A stretch of DNA of 64,000 nt from CAIWHR01 sp963741355 (GTDB lineage: Bacteria > Pseudomonadota > Gammaproteobacteria > Burkholderiales > Casimicrobiaceae). Made by a program: the position numbers and the translations under genes. The DNA is taken from NCBI GenBank assembly GCA_963741355.1, contig CAVUIG010000023.1, positions 47,564-111,563 on the forward strand, in the 5' to 3' direction. Shown here one piece after another: positions 25,915 to 35,052 of this stretch. Each line of letters starts with the position of its first letter. The stretch's first letter is position 1. The notes under the pieces were generated by a model. It was given only the letters and a program-made list of their open reading frames with translations, did not search any database and was not told the origin of the DNA.

Positions 25915-28751
25915 GTGCACGTTCTGTCGGGGACCACGACCCTTCTATTTACTGACATCGAAGGCAGCACCCGTTTATGGGAGCGGGAAGCCGCGAAGAT
26001 GTCGCGGGCGCTGGCGCAACACGACGCCCTGTCGCGCCAGTCGGTGGAGAGCAATCACGGCTCCATCGTGAAGATGACCGGCGACGGCATGTACGCATCC
26101 TTCGCCGATCCGGCCGACGCGATCAGCGCCACGGTTTCGCTGCAGCAGGCGTTGAGCGACCCTGCGGCAACGGGCGGACTCGCGCTCCGGATACGCTACG
26201 GGCTGCACCTCGGGGTCGTCGAACGCCGCGACGAGGACCTGTTCGGAAGCCCCGTCAACCGCGCCGCGCGCATCATGAAGGCGGCGCACGGCGGCCAGAT
26301 ACTGCTCTCGCAGGCCGTGGTCGATCATGTCCGCGAACGCCTGCCGCCGCTGATCTCGCTGCGCGATCTCGGTTTGGTGCGACTGCGCGATCTGGCCACG
26401 TCGGAGCACGTGTACCAGCTGCTCCACCCCCTGCTGCGGCAGGATTTCCCCGCGCTGCGCTCCCTCGAGGGCATTCCCAACAACCTGCCGCAACAGGTCA
26501 CGTCGTTTGTCGGGCGCCAGCGCGAGCTCGCCGAAGCGAGCGTGATGCTCGACGGAACGCGGCTGCTGACGCTGCTGGGCATGGGAGGCCTCGGGAAGAC
26601 CCGCCTGTCGCTGCAGATAGCTGCAGACGCACTGGAGAAATATCCGGACGGCGTGTGGTTCATCGACCTCGCTCCGATCAAGGATCCGGCGCTCGTTCCG
26701 AACGCTGTCGCGCAGGTTCTGAACGTGCACGAAGAGGCCGGGAAGCCGCTCGTGCAGACGCTGAGCGCGCACGTCAAGGACCACACACTCCTCTTGATCC
26801 TCGACAACTGCGAGCACCTTGTCGGCGCCTGTGCGAGCCTGGCCGATACGTTGCTCGGGTCCACGGCAGGTGTCCGGATCCTGGCGACGAGTCGAGAGGC
26901 GCTGCACATTCGCGGAGAGCAGACCTATCCTGTGCTCCCGCTGGCGGTGCCCGATCGCAGCGCCGATGCCGAGAGCCTTCTCCGATCGGAAGCCGTTCAG
27001 CTCTTCGTGGAGCGCGCGCGGCTCCAGAAACCCAGCTTCGCGCTGAACGAGCGCGAGGCACCCGACGTCGCCGAACTTTGCTCCCGACTGGAAGGCATCC
27101 CGCTCGCGCTGGAGCTGGCAGCCGCCCGTTTGCGATCGCTGTCGGTAAAGGAGATCAACGAGCGGCTGCACGATCGATTCAAGCTGCTCACCGGCGGCAG
27201 TCGCGTCGCGCTGGAGCGCCAGCAGACACTGCGGGCTCTCGTGCGCTGGTCATACGATCTGCTGCAGGAACATGAACAGATCCTTCTCGACCGGCTTAGC
27301 ATCTTCGCGGGCGGGTTCAACCTCGAAGCGGCGGAGGAGGTCTGCAGCGCCGAACCCCTCTCGCCGGAGGAAGTCCTCGATCTGGTCACCTCGCTCGTCG
27401 AGAAGTCGCTGGTCATGGTCAAGCAGGAGGACGGCTGGTCACGCTACGGAATGCTCGAAACGATCCGGGAGTTCGCCCGCGAACATCTGATCGAACTGGA
27501 TGACGACAGCCCGCGTTACGGTTTGCAGCAGACGATACGCGAACTCGCCCACGAACGCCTGGTCGGGCGCAACGACCTCGCCGCGACAGCGGCGCGGCAC
27601 TGCAACTACTACCTTGAGTTCGCCAAGAAGGCGCGCCGGCTGCTGCACGGCGCCGAGCAGGCGGAGTGGACGCGACGGGTGGAGGTCGAATTCGACAACC
27701 TGCGCGCCGCGATTGCCCTGGCGCTCGCCGGCGGCGTCGACCCGGTGATCGCGGTCAAGCTCGAAGTCGCGCTGATGCGCTTCCGGACGCTTCGCGGCTA
27801 CTCGAGCGAAGGCCGCAGCAACGTGCGCGCCGCGCTCGCCCTGCCCGCGATCTCCACGCCGGACGCGCGCCCGGGCCAATGCGCTCTACACGGGCGGCGC
27901 CCTCGCGATGAACCAGGGCGACCACGCTGAAGCGACGAAGATGCTGACCGAGTGCCTGGCGATTTGGCGAAGCCTCGGCGACGCTCGCGAGATCGCCGCG
28001 ACGCTATCCAGCTCTCGACTCATCACCTGCAGAGTGACGAATTGGACAAGGCGCGCGAATGCGAAGAAGAAGCGCTCGAGCATCTTTCGTGAGCTCGGCG
28101 ACAGCATCGGCGAGGGGATCGGGCTGCTCAATCTCGGCGGGATCGCCGTGCGACAGGGCGACCATGGCAGCGCCGGCGCGCTCTTCGAGCAGTCGCTCGC
28201 GATCGCCCGGAGCATCAGACATCAGGAACTGGAAAGCGAATGCGAGGAAAGCATCGGCGATCTCGCGCTGCGCGCCGGGAACCTGCGCGGACGCGGAGGC
28301 GCGGTTCGCGCGTGCTCTCAGGATCTGCCGGGACGCGGAGGACAAGCGGGGCGAGGCGATCGCCGTGTGGTCGCTCGGCAGAGTCGATGCGGCGAACGGC
28401 TACCACGAAGCGGCACGCAGGAAGTTCGCCGACGCGCTGCCGGCCTTCCAGTCCTTCGGAATGAACTCGGAGGCGCTCGACTGCGTCGAGGACTGTGCCG
28501 CCTTGCTTTGCGCCGCCGACCGACCCGGCGATGCAGTGCGCCTGCACGCGGCGGCCGCTACCGTCCGCGGGGCGCTTGCCCTGCAATCGCCGGGCGGCGC
28601 GGGGGCGCGAGAAAGGAATCTCGAGGCGGCGCGCAGCGCGCTTGGTCAGACCGCTTTCGAGATGGCGTGGTCAAGCGGTGCCGCGTGGACGCTCGAACAG
28701 ACGATCGAACACGCTCTGGACTCTACGACGGGTTCAGCGGTGACCGCGTGA
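25915..28751 (+). CDS. Class III adenylate/guanylate cyclase - STAND ATPase - TPR regulator, frameshifted
   Basis: About 945 aa. The cyclase domain (1-170) has both metal-binding Asp motifs, LLFTDIEGSTRLWE and VKMTGDGMYASF. A STAND/NB-ARC-like ATPase follows with Walker A GMGGLGKTRLSLQIAA, Walker B LLLILDNCEHL, and GIPLALELAAARLRS. The C-terminal third is TPR-like (GGIAVRQGDHGSAGALFEQS). GTG 25915 is chosen because AGGAG lies 7 nt upstream and the cyclase domain begins at once. Indels near 27875, 28015-28060 and 28290 scatter the TPR part over several frames. It may couple ligand sensing to cyclic nucleotide output; no DNA-binding domain is seen. Confidence 0.82.
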
Positions 28752-28818
28752 GTGCGTGATGTCCGCCCGCATCCGCGCTGCAGTCACTTGACATCGGTCG
28801 CTGATCCGCCAAACAAAA

Positions 28819-28839
28819 ACCCCGCCACGCGGGCGGGGT
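28819..28839 (-). terminator. Intrinsic terminator of the PEP-CTERM gene
   Basis: ACCCCGCC / GGCGGGGT with 5-nt loop; followed on the minus strand by TTTTGTTTGG. It lies 20 bp beyond the PEP-CTERM stop and faces the end of the cyclase gene. Confidence 0.7.
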
Positions 28840-28858
28840 CTCGGTCAGCCATCCAGGA

Positions 28859-29425
28859 TCAGTGCACCTTGCGGCGCCGCGTCAGCGCAAGCCCGGCCAG
28901 GCCAAGGCCAAGCAGCGCAAGCGTGGCAGGTTCAGGCACCTTGGTGATCGTGGTCACAGTCCCGGTGTCAACTAATGCACCACAGGTGAAATCCACGTGA
29001 GTCAGTGAAGGATCTTTGCTGTCAAGCAGAAAACGTAACGTAGGCGAGGACTCGACGCCACAGGGGGACCCTCATCCGCGATGATCTCGTGCAAGCCGGG
29101 TATGGTCACCTGAATGCCAATGAGCAAGCCATCGGGATCGATGGAGACCATGTCTCCAATGCCTGGCCGAGGGCCGAGGATGTCCCACTCCCTGCCAGAG
29201 AGTGTCGGTGAAGAAGACGCTGAGAACGTCAAAGGGACATGAATTTTCGCTGTCGAGGGCAAAGCACGGCAGCCCGGGGGGAACATCGATCTGGACGAGA
29301 CCCGGCAGCGTAAAGGGCGGATCAAAGCCTACGTCATAATGAATCGCCTGCGCGGCGGTACCAAAGGCGCCGAACGCCGCAGCGGCGGCGGCGCACAGAA
29401 AGTTACGGAAGGTCGTGCGGTTCAT
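28859..29425 (-). CDS. PEP-CTERM sorting-signal exported protein, frameshifted
   Basis: About 188 aa. The start MNRTTFRNFLCAAAAAAFGA from ATG 29425 (GGAG seven nt upstream) is a Sec signal peptide. The C-terminus reads KVPEPATLALLGLGLAGLAL followed by TRRRKVH: a canonical PEP motif, hydrophobic helix and basic tail recognised by exosortase (EpsH/XrtA). The middle has several Cys (PCFALDSENSCPF, FTCGALVD). Indels near 29205 and 29062 change the frame. Such proteins are processed at the cell envelope and often linked to exopolysaccharide and floc formation. Exosortase is not in the window. Confidence 0.8.
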
Positions 29426-29518
29426 CGTGATTCTCCAGGCTTGGCGGCGGACGCGCATGTCGGGTCCTCGGATGAAGCGACAAGAGGCAACCCGGCCAGA
29501 TCTGGCGCGAGTGGACCC

Positions 29519-29535
29519 CGCAAGAAACGCACCAA
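29519..29535 (-). promoter_or_regulatory. Sigma-54 promoter candidate for the PEP-CTERM gene
   Basis: TTGGTGCGTTTCTTGCG on the minus strand matches the -24/-12 consensus TTGGCACR-N4-TTGCW at most positions, with invariant GG and GC exactly 10 nt apart. The predicted start is about 84 nt before the ATG. In several betaproteobacteria PEP-CTERM genes depend on RpoN with PrsK/PrsR, so the site fits. Confidence 0.55.
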
Positions 29536-29726
29536 CTCCTGAAAGGGAATCTAACGGACTGAATACTTTGGTGATCTTCCGCAACACCCCGCACGCCCTC
29601 AAATGCACTTGTAAAATGCCTCGACACCCGAGGCGTGTCTCGTGGGAAAGGCCAGTCGAGGCTTGTCTGGGGAAACGCCGGCCGAAACGAAGACCATGCC
29701 GCGAGAATCCTCGGGCCAGACGTACG

Positions 29727-30695
29727 TCAGTGGAACTCCACTCGATTCAGGGTCACGCCGATCTGATTGACCACCGGTCCCAGTTCCACGGCGATCTCCA
29801 CCCCCAGAAGATCCGGCTCCAGCACGCCGAAGTCCGGGAAATATCGCAACGCCATTCCTCGCACGTCGATCGACAGATGCTGTGATCCATTCGCAAGGTT
29901 CGCGGCGGGCACGCGCGCCGGCACCGCAATCTTCGCCCCTGGATACTGGAAGCTGGACAGGTACGGCCAATTCCAGTTGAGGAAGTAATCCTCCAACGGA
30001 TCGGGAGAGATGTAATCCTTGTTCACGAAGTACCGCTGCCCCGTGCGCGGGTCGCGGAAATGCAGCATCACCCGAAACCAGGCCACATCGTCCCGTACCC
30101 GCTCGACGTCGAAGTCGAGCTCCAGTGTGCGGCCGGGCAGCTCCTTCCATCCCATCAGTCGGGTCTGTGCGTCTCCCTGGACCCCGCGAATGTAGGATGC
30201 CGACACGTACGCGATCTTTCCGCAGTACTCCCGAGCGTCGTGCAGCAGGCTCAACTGCAAGGCGGCAGAGGAAGCGGACACCGAAAACGGATACTCGTGC
30301 GGGCCGAGACTCTGATTCGGCGGGCCCGTGTTGCATCCGGGGATCTGCACGAACTCGTTGTTGAGCGAAATGATCCACGCGAAATGCGGGTCGGCTGCCG
30401 TCGTGAACCCGTTGGTGACCGCGTAGACCGTCGGCAATGCCTGCGCCCCGGAGCACAACCAATCCTGCCAGCCCACCGCCGGCAAGTTCACGCACGGCGA
30501 CGCGCTCACTTTCATCGGGTCGGCCGCCAGCCCTTCCCGTGTGTCGAGGAAGTCCGATCGCATCTCCGTGAACGCGGGAAATGGCGGCAATGCCGCAGTC
30601 GGGGTCCCTCCTCCTCCGCCACCTCCGCCGCCACACCCAGACAGGAGGAATATCGCGGCCAGCAGAAGTCGACTGAACAATCGTGCGCGGGTCAT
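29727..30695 (-). CDS. Hypothetical lipoprotein with poly-Gly linker
   Basis: A 322-aa protein with a lipoprotein signal (LLLAAIFLLSGC). The lipidated Cys is followed by nine Gly, then a globular domain of unknown family rich in aromatic residues (DYFLNWNWPYLSSFQYPG, GWQDWLCSG). ATG 30695 overlaps the stop of methyltransferase A (ATGA), so it is expressed with the glycan-modification genes. Poly-Gly after the lipobox is a common spacer in surface lipoproteins. Function unknown. Confidence 0.75.
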   Translation of the reverse strand: MTRARLFSRLLLAAIFLLSGCGGGGGGGGGTPTAALPPFPAFTEMRSDFLDTREGLAADPMKVSASPCVNLPAVGWQDWLCSGAQALPTVYAVTNGFTTAADPHFAWIISLNNEFVQIPGCNTGPPNQSLGPHEYPFSVSASSAALQLSLLHDAREYCGKIAYVSASYIRGVQGDAQTRLMGWKELPGRTLELDFDVERVRDDVAWFRVMLHFRDPRTGQRYFVNKDYISPDPLEDYFLNWNWPYLSSFQYPGAKIAVPARVPAANLANGSQHLSIDVRGMALRYFPDFGVLEPDLLGVEIAVELGPVVNQIGVTLNRVEFH

Positions 30696-32427
30696 TGAAC
30701 AACCACTCGCGCAGGTGCCTCGATGTAGCGGGCGGCAAAAGCGCCATATTGGGCGAGGCGCGCACCGACTAGCGGATCCTCCGTGTATTGCTTAGCCAAT
30801 CGCTGTATTGCGTGCAGCCGCTCGAGCGACGGCGTTGCGGATGTGGCGTCGAGCAGGCCGGCGAAGAAAAGGCCGAAGGCGACATCCGTCGGGTCCCCAG
30901 GTACCCTGGGCGCGAGCATTGCGCGCTCAACTATCCGCGGATCCGTCCAATCGATCCCGGCGCGACGATCCGCGAGGTCCGCCAGCCAAGCGTCAAACGC
31001 GCGCCGCGCGAGGTCCGGCCGACCGCAAAGAAATAGGGCCTCGCAGGCACGTGGAACCACACCATCCACGTAACCTGCGCTCGCCACCGCGTAGCCGTTC
31101 GGCTCGCTGCAGTGCCGTCCCTCCGCGGCAAGTCGCGTGAAGACGTCAGCGGCGAAGGCAGCGTCGCCCTGCGCCAACGCGATGCCAGCCTCCTCGACGC
31201 GCGCCGGCCAAACCAACGAATTGCCCTCCAGGAACATCAGCATCGACAAAGCCCGCTACGACCTGCGCAAGTCCGATCGCGCCGCGGTACATCGCACGCG
31301 CAGCCGGGAAATTGTTTTCAAAGTACCGCGCAATGGTGCCGCAGTGGAAGTAGAGCCCTATCAGGAAGAAAGGCGCGATCCGGCCGAAGTCAGCGAGTGT
31401 GTCGCATGAGGCGGCTCGAGCGAGTGCTGCTTCAGGATCCAGGACGTGCCTGCCGTGGGTCCCGGCGACGGCGGCAAGAAGCGAATGCGCGAGCGGCTGC
31501 GCCTCCGCGTACCGCCCCAAATTTGTAAGATCTCGCAGTAGCCGATAGGCATACCCCTGCCATACCGGTGAGCCGGGATCGTGTTGCCCAACGCGGTCAG
31601 CCATGTACGCAAGGAACGGTGGCCGATTCCGCGCGTCCTCGAAATCGAGCACCAGTGGCGAGTGCGAGGCCCATAGGATCTGGCGCTCGCCGAATGTGCG
31701 CACTTCGACGTACTCCAGCCCGGCCGCTCTGGCGAGATCGCCGAACGCGCGCTGAGACAGCAGGAAACCATGAAATCCGGGCGCGAGCGCGGCGAGTAGC
31801 GTGCACGAAAGGTTATCAGGGCGCACGTATTCGATCGTTGGAGTCGTAAGGATGAGCACGCCCCCTGGCCTCAAGCGCTCGGTCAGCATTGCGACGAATG
31901 TCCCCGGATCGGGCACGTGTTCCACGACTTCCGATGCGTAAACGATGTCGAAGCGGCGGCCTGCGAGCGGCACGCAATCCTCGAGGCGTTCGCCGAAGAT
32001 TGGGATATCGAGCAGTTGGGCGCCGATGCGGCCGTACTCCGCGAGTTCGACGCCGACCGCCTCGCCTCGGCGTGTCCGCGTCCAGAAGTCCACGGCGAAG
32101 CCGAAGCCGCAGCCAACGTCGAGCAACGTGCGCGTCCTGCCGTCGGCGACCGCAAGGAGAGGCCAGATCGTCTCCCACACACCGCCACCAGCCTCGATGT
32201 AAAAGCGCCAGAACTCACCACGATCCTGGTTGATATCGCTGAAGTCGCATATCCCGGGCGGATCATAAAACCCGCTGCCGCAGGCCGCGCAGCGAACGAG
32301 TGTAAGCATCGGGTTCGGGGGCGATAATCCCGGGAACGGACAGGATCGGGGCATGCGGGCCCGGGTGTGCGCAGACAGCGCACGGAACAGCGAAGTGCAG
32401 GCGAGCCAGCGAGCCAGTGCACGTCAA
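30692..32427 (-). CDS. SAM-dependent methyltransferase A with N-terminal zinc-binding motif, frameshifted
   Basis: About 578 aa. It is paralogous to the gene at 35053-36846. The N-terminus has two Cys-x2-Cys pairs (FAVPCAVCAHPGPH, VRCAACGSGFYDPPG). A class I methyltransferase domain follows, with motif I TLLDVGCGFGFAVDFW and post-I/II segments RRFDIVYASEVVEHVPDP and GGVLILTTPTIEYV. The C-terminal ~250 residues are helical repeats. The TTG start at 32427 overlaps the preceding GT2 stop as TTGA, exactly as in copy B. Indels fall near 32335 and 31235. It is likely a sugar or glycan methyltransferase working with the GT2 partner. Confidence 0.72.
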
Positions 32428-34503
32428 GTGGCGTGGGGCCGAGGGTCATCACGTCTTGAAAGCGGATCAACTTTGCCGTTGACAGCGGGTCTGGAATCGT
32501 CGAACAGCCGCGGCGGCGGGGAAAGGTGCGGATTGTAAGCCGGGTCGTGCGTAAGCATCGCGAGGTGGCGCTCACGCATGTATTCCGCGTCTTCGTCTCG
32601 CTCCGCAGACCGCGGCGGCGTTGCTCCCCGAACGCGCAGCGGACGCTAATCCGAGGAACACGATTCCAGGATGCCAGACGTTCCGCAGGCCACGTTCGGC
32701 AATCCGAAGGCAAAGGTCGACATCGTGGTGATCTGGCACCAAGGTGCGCGACGTCGAGCCCTCGCACCGAATTCCATGTGGCCCGCCGCACCGCGAGCCC
32801 CATCAGACACAGAGCAGAAAGATTCTGCACGATCTGGTTGCGGCCCATCATGCCGATGAAGCCTTGATATTCACGGGAAGAATGCGGTCGCCGCAATAGT
32901 GTCTAAGTCGAGAATATATCCGCCTCGCGCGGTCCGGCGGGCCGCATCGAATGTCACGCCGCCCACAACCGTTGGCCGGCTGCACGGCGTGTGCCACCAG
33001 CTGGGCGAGCCATGTCTTGTCCGCCGGTAGCGGCGCAGGCAGCGACGAAGACGATCACCTCACCTTTCGCGGTCGTGGCCGCCGCATTGATTGCCCGCGC
33101 ATCGCCACCCGACAGCCCTAGCGGCGCGTCGCCCAACTCGCGTGCCGACTCGCTCTCCAGCGCAACCGGGATGAAATCGACGGCTCCAGCTTCCGCATGC
33201 GCCCTCCATCGATTAGCGGCCTCGCTCGAGCCCATTGCCGAAGGATGCCCTATGATCAGCGAAATGGAAGGCAATGTTGCAATAACGGGGTCCGCCTGCA
33301 GAAAGACCCCGTTGACCACGCGTTTGATTGCAATTTCAATGCCGCAGCGACGCGCGTGTTCGTATACGACGCGCTCCTGCGCTGCGATGGCGTAATCCTT
33401 GTTCACGAGGGTTGGTGCAGTGGAGCCGGCCGCCGTGCGCCAGTGATAGAGTATCTGCGGAATGTGGCGGATAAGTACCGGGTCGACGCGCTCCGCGCAG
33501 CGAAGGACAAGTCCCAATCCTGCGCGCCTTCGAACCCCTCGCGGAAGCCGCCAACTGACCGAATAAGATCGGTGCGGTAGACACCAAGGTGACTCGAAGA
33601 AGATTCTGGCTCTTAAGGAGGGCCAGATTCCAGTCCGGCTTGAAGTAAGGGTCGAAGCGGTCGCCCCGCTCGTCCACCTTGTCCTCGTCCGTATATAAGA
33701 GACGCAGTGTTGGGCCGGTCACTCAGCACGAGCGCGACCTCCCCGAGCGCATGGGGCGGCAGCGCGTCGTCATGATCAAGCAGCGCCACGTATTCGCCCG
33801 TCACAAGCTCCAGCGCCGAGTTGGACGCAGCTGAAATGTGGCCGTTCATCGCACGCCAAATGACGCGAATGCGACCGTCGCGCGCCGCAAATTTGGCGAG
33901 GACTTCGCGGGAGGCGGGATCCGTGGACGCGTCGTCGGCGATGCACAGCTCCCAGTGCGTATACTCCTGCGCCAGTACGCTTTCCAGGCAAGCGGTCAAC
34001 CAGCGCGGCGAGGAGTTGTACGCCGGCATGACGACCGAAAGCCGCGGCGCGATTTCCCTACCTGCGAGGGCGCTCCGCAACGGTGCACGAGCAGCAACCG
34101 TTGCGCGCTCGACTGTCGCCACCCAGCTGCGGTATCTTTCAAGCGCGTTAACTCTGCGCAGCGCCCCCTCGACAACCAGCAGGTTGCGCGCCGCATCGGC
34201 AATATCCGGGCGCAGGAGGCAAGCGCGACTGATCATCGCGTGTGCATCGGCATAGTCTTGTCGCTTGAAATATGTGACCCCAAGCATGTGCATCGCGTTA
34301 AAGTTCGAGGGATCGCCTGAGAGAATTCGCTTGCAGAGGGATTCCGCGTCGTCAAGCCGTCCTTGCTGCTGGGCGGCAAGGGCGCCAGCGAGGAGCACGC
34401 GTATTTCCTCTGCGCCCAAATGCGCCCCGTGGCAGTTCTCGTAGTGTCTGCCGCTGCCGCACGGGCAAGGGGCATCGCGAGACGTCGGGGGCGTTGCTTT
34501 CAT
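32424..34503 (-). CDS. SEC-C / TPR / double-GT2 glycosyltransferase A, heavily frameshifted
   Basis: About 690 aa reconstructed. The N-terminus carries a SEC-C zinc motif (APCPCGSGRHYENCHGAH). TPR-like repeats follow (FNAMHMLGVTYFKRQDYADA). The first GT2 domain shows LSVVMPAYNSSPRWLTACLE, DASTDPASREVLAKF, YVALLDHDDALPPHALGEVA and FDPYFKPDWN. A second, less complete GT2 domain ends with FIGMMGRNQIVQNLSALCLM, PDHHDVDLCLRIAERGL and AYNPHLSPPPRLFDD, typical of O-antigen/rhamnan-type transferases. At least five indels (33710, 33600, 33530, 33030, 32700-32540) are needed. Stop TGA 32424 overlaps the methyltransferase start. Confidence 0.68.
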
Positions 34504-34572
34504 TTGCCGCAGTTCTGAAGTGACGGGCGCAACCGCGCAGCTCGTCTTCGGTCTGGTCAGTAGCTACCCGGC

Positions 34573-34754
34573 TGGTGCTCCGCCTCGAGCGAATGCGGCG
34601 GAAGCTTTAGGACTTCGAGTTGCAGGTCGTCGGGCATGGGCGAGAGCAGGAAGGAGCGTCGATTCTACCGCCGTCGCCAAGAGAAAAGGGGCCGTCGCCG
34701 GCCCCCATTCCCACGCCTGGGCGGACGAGCGTCAGATGTGCGGTCGCGGTCTAG
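34573..34754 (-). pseudogene. Remnant of the rplI-dnaB junction (3' end of rplI, terminator, 5' end of dnaB)
   Basis: About 180 bp matching 40567-40745 with roughly a dozen differences by eye. It includes the dnaB start region, the terminator and the last codons of rplI in the same orientation. It cannot encode either protein. It joins directly to a phoH fragment at about 34755. Confidence 0.75.
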
Positions 34755-35043
34755 GTCAAGGAGATCACGGGCAAGACCGCGGTGCTGCAGACGCTCAAGG
34801 ACTACACGCACCAGAAGACCAACGTCTGGGGCATCACCGCGCGCAACCGGGAGCAGAACTTCGCGCTCAACATCCTGATGAACCCCGAGATCGACTTCGT
34901 GACGCTGCTGGGTCAGGCGGGCAGCGGCAAGACGCTGCTCGACGCTCGCCTCCGCGCTGATGCTGACGCTCGAGTTCAAGGTGTACTCGGGAGATCATCA
35001 TGACGCGGGTGACGGTGCCACGCGGGACCTCGTCCTTCTCTAG
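34755..35043 (+). pseudogene. Internal fragment of phoH
   Basis: About 255 bp almost identical to phoH 24976-25235 (covering the Walker A region) with about five differences, two being one-base insertions. It then jumps at GACGGTGCC to a short piece resembling phoH near 25374 (ACGCGGGACCTC). The opening VKEITGKTAVLQTLKDYTHQ is a mid-protein start and the frame breaks, so it is a dead copy. Confidence 0.75.
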
Positions 35044-35052
35044 CCCGTCGCG

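Noticed and set aside
34575..35040. Scar as leftover of the original glycan-cassette duplication
   Set aside because: The dnaB and phoH fragments are far more similar to their sources than the cassette paralogues are to each other, so the events have different ages.
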